From contig JAGYXB010001798.1 of the NCBI GenBank assembly GCA_022495005.1, forward strand, positions 434,001 through 498,000: 64,000 bases of DNA, in the 5' to 3' direction. Numbering within the stretch: the first letter of the stretch is position 1; every line of letters begins with the position of its first letter. The DNA comes from Rhyacophila brunnea. Lineage: Eukaryota > Arthropoda > Insecta > Trichoptera > Rhyacophilidae. The translations under genes were made by a program, and so were the position numbers. The notes beneath the pieces were generated by a model. That model saw nothing but the letters and a program-made list of their open reading frames with translations. It was not told the DNA's origin and made no database searches. This document shows, piece by piece, positions 59,061 to 64,000 of this stretch.

Positions 59061-60299
59061 ATATCTTGTGTGTGATATCCGGGCGTCCATAGTATTGTGA
59101 CCGTCTGATGGCCCACACTTGTGATTATCAAGTTAGAATAATTCTGTAGGTATTGCATAGTATTACATGGTTATTGGTTATTGCAAAGTTTGGTAGGTAT
59201 AACATACTATGAAACTTGGGAGGTTGTATGACAGAACGATTAGTTTTTGACAGTAAAAAAAAGACTGTGTCCCATTTAAATTGAAACAATAAAACATTTT
59301 ATTTGGCTCTTGGAAATAAAATTCCGAGATAAATAGTCACCTGCAACATGAATAATTGTTATCAATTATATTTTTTTTTAACTAATAATGATAATGCATA
59401 ATTTTTCGCACTCGCAAGGCCGTTGCTGGAATTATTTGACAATTAGCTAATCTATTTTCACAATGGCAATAAATTCAACAATTCAAATCGTAATAACAAA
59501 TCTATGTAAAGCATTTAATACGAACGCGGTAAAAATAAAACGTTTTTTTCTTTCATGCACAAGTCAATGATCTGATGTAATAATAAAAAGAATTCTACAA
59601 AATGAAAATTGAAATCGTGAGAAGCGCTTTTTGCAGATAAATTTAAAAGCTTTGTGCACATTCAAGTTCAAGGCAATTGAAAGGTGAATCATTTCGGAAA
59701 ATGTAGACATAAAAAAACGTGTCAGATTTATGTAATAGGCGTTACTAAATGCCTATCAAGAAATTCAATATACCTACTTGAAACTTTTTATAGGTATCGT
59801 TGCTAAATCCGTATTTCTCAAATATTTAAAACTCTTGTAGTAGAATAAGTAACATGACTCATTAATTTGTATTAGTCACAACATTTTAGTATAGTTACAT
59901 TGCAGTGGTGATTTTCTTTAACGCAAAGGAGGCCTCGAAATAGTTCAAACCAGTCATACAATATAATTAATTTGTTTTATTAAAAAATGGGTACTAACAC
60001 CCTCTTTTTGTGATCATCAGTAATAAAAACGATTCACCACGCATTTCAATGTATGCTTACCCCGGATTGACAGAGTCTTAATTTTGAGTAGTGGTTTCGA
60101 ATTCAGTTCCGACTTCTCTGTCAAACAAAGAATTAAAGAAATATCGTGGTTATAAACATCTTACCTACAGATATAATTACTAAGAGTGTTCACATACGAG
60201 TTATTGCGAGTTGTCGCATCCACATGTGGCTGTCAATTTCACGTAGCTTAACAGTCATAATCATTAACATTGTTAGTGTCCGTTTGTGTCGTCTGCACT
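59061..60299. other. Intergenic DNA
   Basis: 59903-59965 (CAGTGGTGATTTTCTTTAAC, GAGGCCTCGAAATAG) is a left end of the CAGTGGCG family. Otherwise unrecognised. Confidence 0.45.
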
Positions 60300-60570
60300 G
60301 ACGTGTCTTTTTTAGATACACCACATCGGAATATTAAATCAAATATTGTATGCCCCAGATAATTGTAACAATTTACTGATTTCTGAGAGGAATGGTGCCA
60401 GTTCGTTGAAAAGGCCATTCGACAGCAAATCAACCGGCTCCCGATCCTCACTCACGAAGTCCAAACGAAAAAGAAGAAGAACTAATATTCGACTTATCTA
60501 AATAATTTGTATTTTGTCGTTTCTGGGGGTGGGTCCAGATCCGAACCCTCCATCCCTAGTGTGCGCGCCT
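60300..60570. repeat. Dispersed repeat, copy 2 (partner 5460-5700)
   Basis: Blocks CCACATCGGAATATTAAA, TATGCCCCAGA and TTGTCGTTTCTGGGGGTGGG, then TCCAGATCCGAACCCTCC, are in the same order as at 5460-5700. Confidence 0.5.
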
Positions 60571-61296
60571 ATATTTATGTAAATCAAACTAATATTATTT
60601 GTTATTTAAGACTGCTGACTGGATAATTACTTTTTAATTACCACATTTAAATAGCATGCTAATTATATCGAATGGCCACCTAATCATTATGCGCTAGGTG
60701 CGTCTTTAGCGTCCAATGTATTAACTATACACTTAAAGCAGCCTGAGGAAACTAATACAAAATCTAATCATATATTGATTTTATCAATCAATTCAGTACC
60801 GGATACGGATAATTATAATTATATCGCGGAATGACAAGCCGGAAAGCATTTAATTAAGTCGAAAAAATCACAAGTCATCGAAAGGGTAACGAAACTACTC
60901 AGGGTTTCAAGGTCCGTGTATTTGCGAAACAAAAAGTTCCAAAAAACTTAGATTTGTCACGGATATAGAATGTATCCAAGTAATTAATCCAAATTGATAT
61001 TGAATTGTATTTTTTGTGTGTGTTTAACGATTGGATTATAAATAGCTATCGATCAATGACTTTTAGATTGTAGCAATTTCATTCTATCTCTGGGAGAACA
61101 GTACCTATCCATAAAATAATTATAATATAACCCCAGTGACGTCTTTAGGCTAAGTATATTGTCTGCAAATTAGTTAGGTATCTACTAACTTATCTATTTT
61201 ATTGTTTAATTTCGGCTATTTTAAATAGACAAGTACACCATAAATCTTTAAATTGCCATACACACAGTCTATTGCGAATTAGAGCATTTCCATGGT
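60571..61296. other. Intergenic DNA
   Basis: 61135-61150 (CAGTGACGTCTTTAGG) is a single hAT end. Nothing else recognised. Confidence 0.45.
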
Positions 61297-61304
61297 ATCT
61301 ACAC

Positions 61305-62030
61305 TAGGGAATTCAATCCCGAGCCAAAATTCTGATTCCGGGATTACAATTTGACAATCCCGGGTTTGACATTTTTTTCTATTGATAAAAAAAATATATT
61401 TCCAAATAACATTGATAAAATCAATCAAAAATAAATCTAGTATAATTTATACTATTTAAGACATTTATTGTTATTATTGTATATGTTCAATCTTGGAAAT
61501 ACATAAGTTTAATAGAGTAAATTTAATAATATTGAAATATAAATAATAATGTGAATTTAATATGAGATTGCTGTTTCTGATAGTAAAGACTTAATGAATG
61601 GGTTAGCGAGATTTAAAATAGTAAAGCAAATCGTGGTATACTTATGGCCTTTCCGCTTCATAAATCTAATAAGTCAGCCAAATATGAAACTGCCGTAAAA
61701 CGTATGAGATCATGGTGGAATTACTTTGTTAATAGTGCGAAGCATTGTTTTTTCCCAATCTTTCTCATTTTTATTAATTTATGTGAAAAAATAAAATGAA
61801 TCGGCAACTTACACATGGGTATACCTAAATCAAACCTCATTCAAACTCAGTTTATTTCTAATGTAGTTATTTGTTATTAAAAGTATTTTTTCTGTTATAT
61901 TTTCGTTTTTATTTTATTTTCCATGAAAATTGATAAAAAAATCAATCCCGAAAATTTCGGGATTATGTTTATCAATCCCGGGATTCATAGATATCGAAAA
62001 TAGCTCGGGATCCCGGGATTGGAATCCCTA
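61305..62030. mobile_element. hAT MITE (CCCGGGATT family), copy 3
   Basis: 726 bp, collinear with 52627-53379, with a perfect 8-bp duplication ATCTACAC (61297-61304, 62031-62038). Confidence 0.93.
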
Positions 62031-62283
62031 ATCTACACCCAAAAAATAGTGAAAGTCTGTGACGCTGACAGGTTTGGAGGCACGGTTTTGAAAATATTGC
62101 CTGTGCGATTAACCGCCAATACAATATGTGTAACAATGGGAATTACAATACTGCAATAGTTGTATAGTAAGGATCATTAATGCTTCTATCATGTTTTTAC
62201 TACTTAAACTAAGATGTAAATATTTTCTAATGAAGCGGCCGCATCATCTGTTTTATGGAAAACTGCCACTGCTGTATTCGTTC

Positions 62284-62857
62284 CAGTGACGTCCCGTGGG
62301 GGTAGGCAGATTGAGCGTCGCTTGGGGGCGGCAGTTACTCGAAGGGCGGCAAATGAAGAGATTCATTAATTTGGTATAGGCATATAGAAATAGCTACCTA
62401 AATTTAGTAATAACGAAAATATTTTAAATTAAAAATTTAGTTCACTAGTTGGAAACAGAATGTATTAATTAACATAAAAACATACAAGTCTGTATTTTTT
62501 GTCGCGATGTCTAGTTTACTTCCGTTGCCTTTCGACGTCCTTGGTGACGAGAAACGGCACGTGCAGATTTGCAGTTTAGTGCAGGTTTTGTGAAGAAAAA
62601 GCGACATGGATTGTCCTCAATTCATCAAGATAGAGCAAATTATATGTAAGAAACCACTGTATTACCAACGTCAAAAAATTCCCACTTTTGGGGGGAAAAT
62701 ATTTATAAATTAAATTTTGTATACTCAAGTATATGTACATACAACATATTTTTTAGATATTGGAGTCATGAAAGAAAGGGTGATAAAAATACTGTATAAA
62801 AATGGGGCGGCATTTTTGCGCTGCCTAGGGGCGGCATTTTGTCTAGGGACGTCGCTG
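62284..62857. mobile_element. hAT MITE (CAGTGACGTCCC family), copy 3
   Basis: 574 bp, inverted relative to 17414. Ends CAGTGACGTCCCGTGGGGG and GTCTAGGGACGTCGCTG. Perfect 8-bp duplication ATTCGTTC (62276-62283, 62858-62865). It is longer than copy 1, with about 100 bp of extra GC-richer centre (62500-62640). Confidence 0.93.
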
Positions 62858-62865
62858 ATTCGTTC

Positions 62866-63324
62866 ATACAATATTTTTCATACAATACAATATTTTGTAT
62901 TCGTTCATTCATTCGCCGCCTTTTATAATGTGCCGCCCCTATGCAACGTATGATCTGCCTATCCCAAGGGACGTTACTGTACAGCCCCATCACCAACGTC
63001 CCCTTTGGAGCCCACCTCAGATAAGTAATAGCACAATAAGGTCGTCAAATAGGTATTATTTCCTCTACATTTTAGCCTCAATACAGAGGCTATTCAAAAG
63101 ATAATGTGGTAAATTTACTTACTGCTAAACGTATCTATACGAACTCAGTGTGTCAAAAATGACAGCTAATGTCTTTCAAAGTAAAAAAAGACTAATAGTT
63201 ACTGTGTTACTTAATACCAGAAATGCAAGATCGGACATTGGATTTTGTTGAAAGAGCCAGAAGGCATAACATTCCAAATGTAGCCAGCTGTCTATAGTCT
63301 GTATATGTCTATAGTCACGGTTCA
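62866..63324. other. Intergenic DNA
   Basis: 62908-62980 (GCCGCCTTTTATAATGTGCC, GGGACGTTACTG) is a further truncated CAGTGACG hAT end. No gene. Confidence 0.5.
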
Positions 63325-63600
63325 GCGCATCTATTCTATAGACAAGACTGCTATCGGCGGTTATCGAGAATAGTTTATCATATTTTTGTATTGAGGTATT
63401 ATAATTGTTACGATAAGTTAGCCGTCTTAACAGTCAAGACAGTCTATCTCGCTCTAAAAGCTAGTACAGCCAAGAGAGGTGCTGTTGAAACATAGCACTT
63501 ATTGTAACATTTACAATTAACTTATTGTTATAATACTTCAATACAAATATATGAAAAACTACCCTCGATAGCCACCCAATTGCATATAGAATAGATGCGC
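63325..63600. mobile_element. Foldback element E, copy 3 (most complete)
   Basis: Perfect 16-bp inverted end GCGCATCTATTCTATA (63325-63340; complement 63585-63600), with further complementarity inside (GCTATCG, TATTGAGGTATTATAA). 276 bp. Confidence 0.8.
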
Positions 63601-64000
63601 AGGTGTGTTTCGATGGCTTCAATCTGTCGAAAAACTCACACTTTGTTTTGGCCAAATGTCTTCGAGGACAATATCAAAAACGACGAGGAAAGAAGAATAT
63701 GTTTAAAATACACGGTGAAAATTTTCTCACTATACTTTTTTGTAAGAATGTAATTAATATTGTTTGACCTACATACATATACAAGTCATACAACCGAACG
63801 TTGAACCAACAGGCAAGTCCTTATAACTTCGACCAGTCGACAAAACTCAGACATACTATTAAAGCTGTTTCAGTTTAAAATTTCTTTGATAATTACTGAT
63901 ATTCAATATTACGATCGACATTTAAAATTATATAACCGATCTAAGTAGGTAAACGATTTTCTAACATATATGCTTCCAGCTACATACTGATCGTGTGCTT
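63601..64000. other. AT-rich intergenic DNA
   Basis: No feature recognised. Confidence 0.5.

Noticed and set aside
62510..62640. Possible exon in the centre of the hAT MITE at 62284
   Set aside because: GC-richer than its flanks but no open frame of useful length; more likely extra parental transposon sequence.
1..64000. CRISPR arrays, operons, riboswitches or integrated virus genes
   Set aside because: No regularly spaced direct repeats with unique spacers, no bacterial gene layout and no capsid or viral polymerase motif were seen; the RT motifs belong to LINEs.

Overview
This is a stretch of AT-rich insect nuclear DNA. The evidence for an insect is a set of Rebers-Riddiford RR-2 cuticular protein genes, an interstitial (TTAGG)6 array (the usual insect telomere unit), and many insect-type transposon remnants: jockey-like, R1-like and RTE-like LINEs, tRNA-derived SINEs, and hAT, piggyBac and pogo-like MITEs. 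The order is not settled by the sequence. Lepidoptera or Hemiptera would both fit.

Only three intact protein-coding genes are visible. All lie on the minus strand: 6407-7929, 12074-15732 and 28909-30180. Each has a 12-nt first coding exon (MAFK, MAFK or MAYR) that is too short for an ORF search. A phase-0 GTACGT donor and an intron of 743, 2996 or 585 bp follow, then one GC-rich exon with the rest of the signal peptide, AAAPVAHY repeats, the RR-2 chitin-binding domain and a short YYHH tail. In all three genes the TATA box begins 33 bp upstream of the initiator A, and AATAAA lies about 55 nt past the stop. They are tandem duplicates that probably supply similar cuticle proteins, perhaps at the same moult stages.

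The remainder is intergenic DNA packed with non-autonomous transposons. Region by region: 1-6350 holds a TTAA-MITE, a 237-bp hAT MITE, a family-A MITE, a GC-rich foldback and the TTAGG array. 8000-16000 holds gene 2, LINE ends and SINEs. 16100-26800 holds foldbacks, hAT elements, RT fragments and two long inverted repeats. 26800-37600 holds gene 3, SINEs, family-A copies, a pogo-like MITE and foldbacks. 37600-48000 is sparser, with a broken jockey RT. 48000-64000 is a dense nest of hAT, piggyBac-type, foldback and LINE pieces.

Many insertions keep perfect target-site duplications: 8 bp for six hAT-type families and TTAA for the piggyBac-type family. Nested insertions give relative ages. No CRISPR array, operon, virus or canonical tRNA/rRNA gene was seen. 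I found no convincing new molecular system. The most notable items are the cuticle cluster with its shared promoter architecture and several uncharacterised MITE families with well-defined ends.
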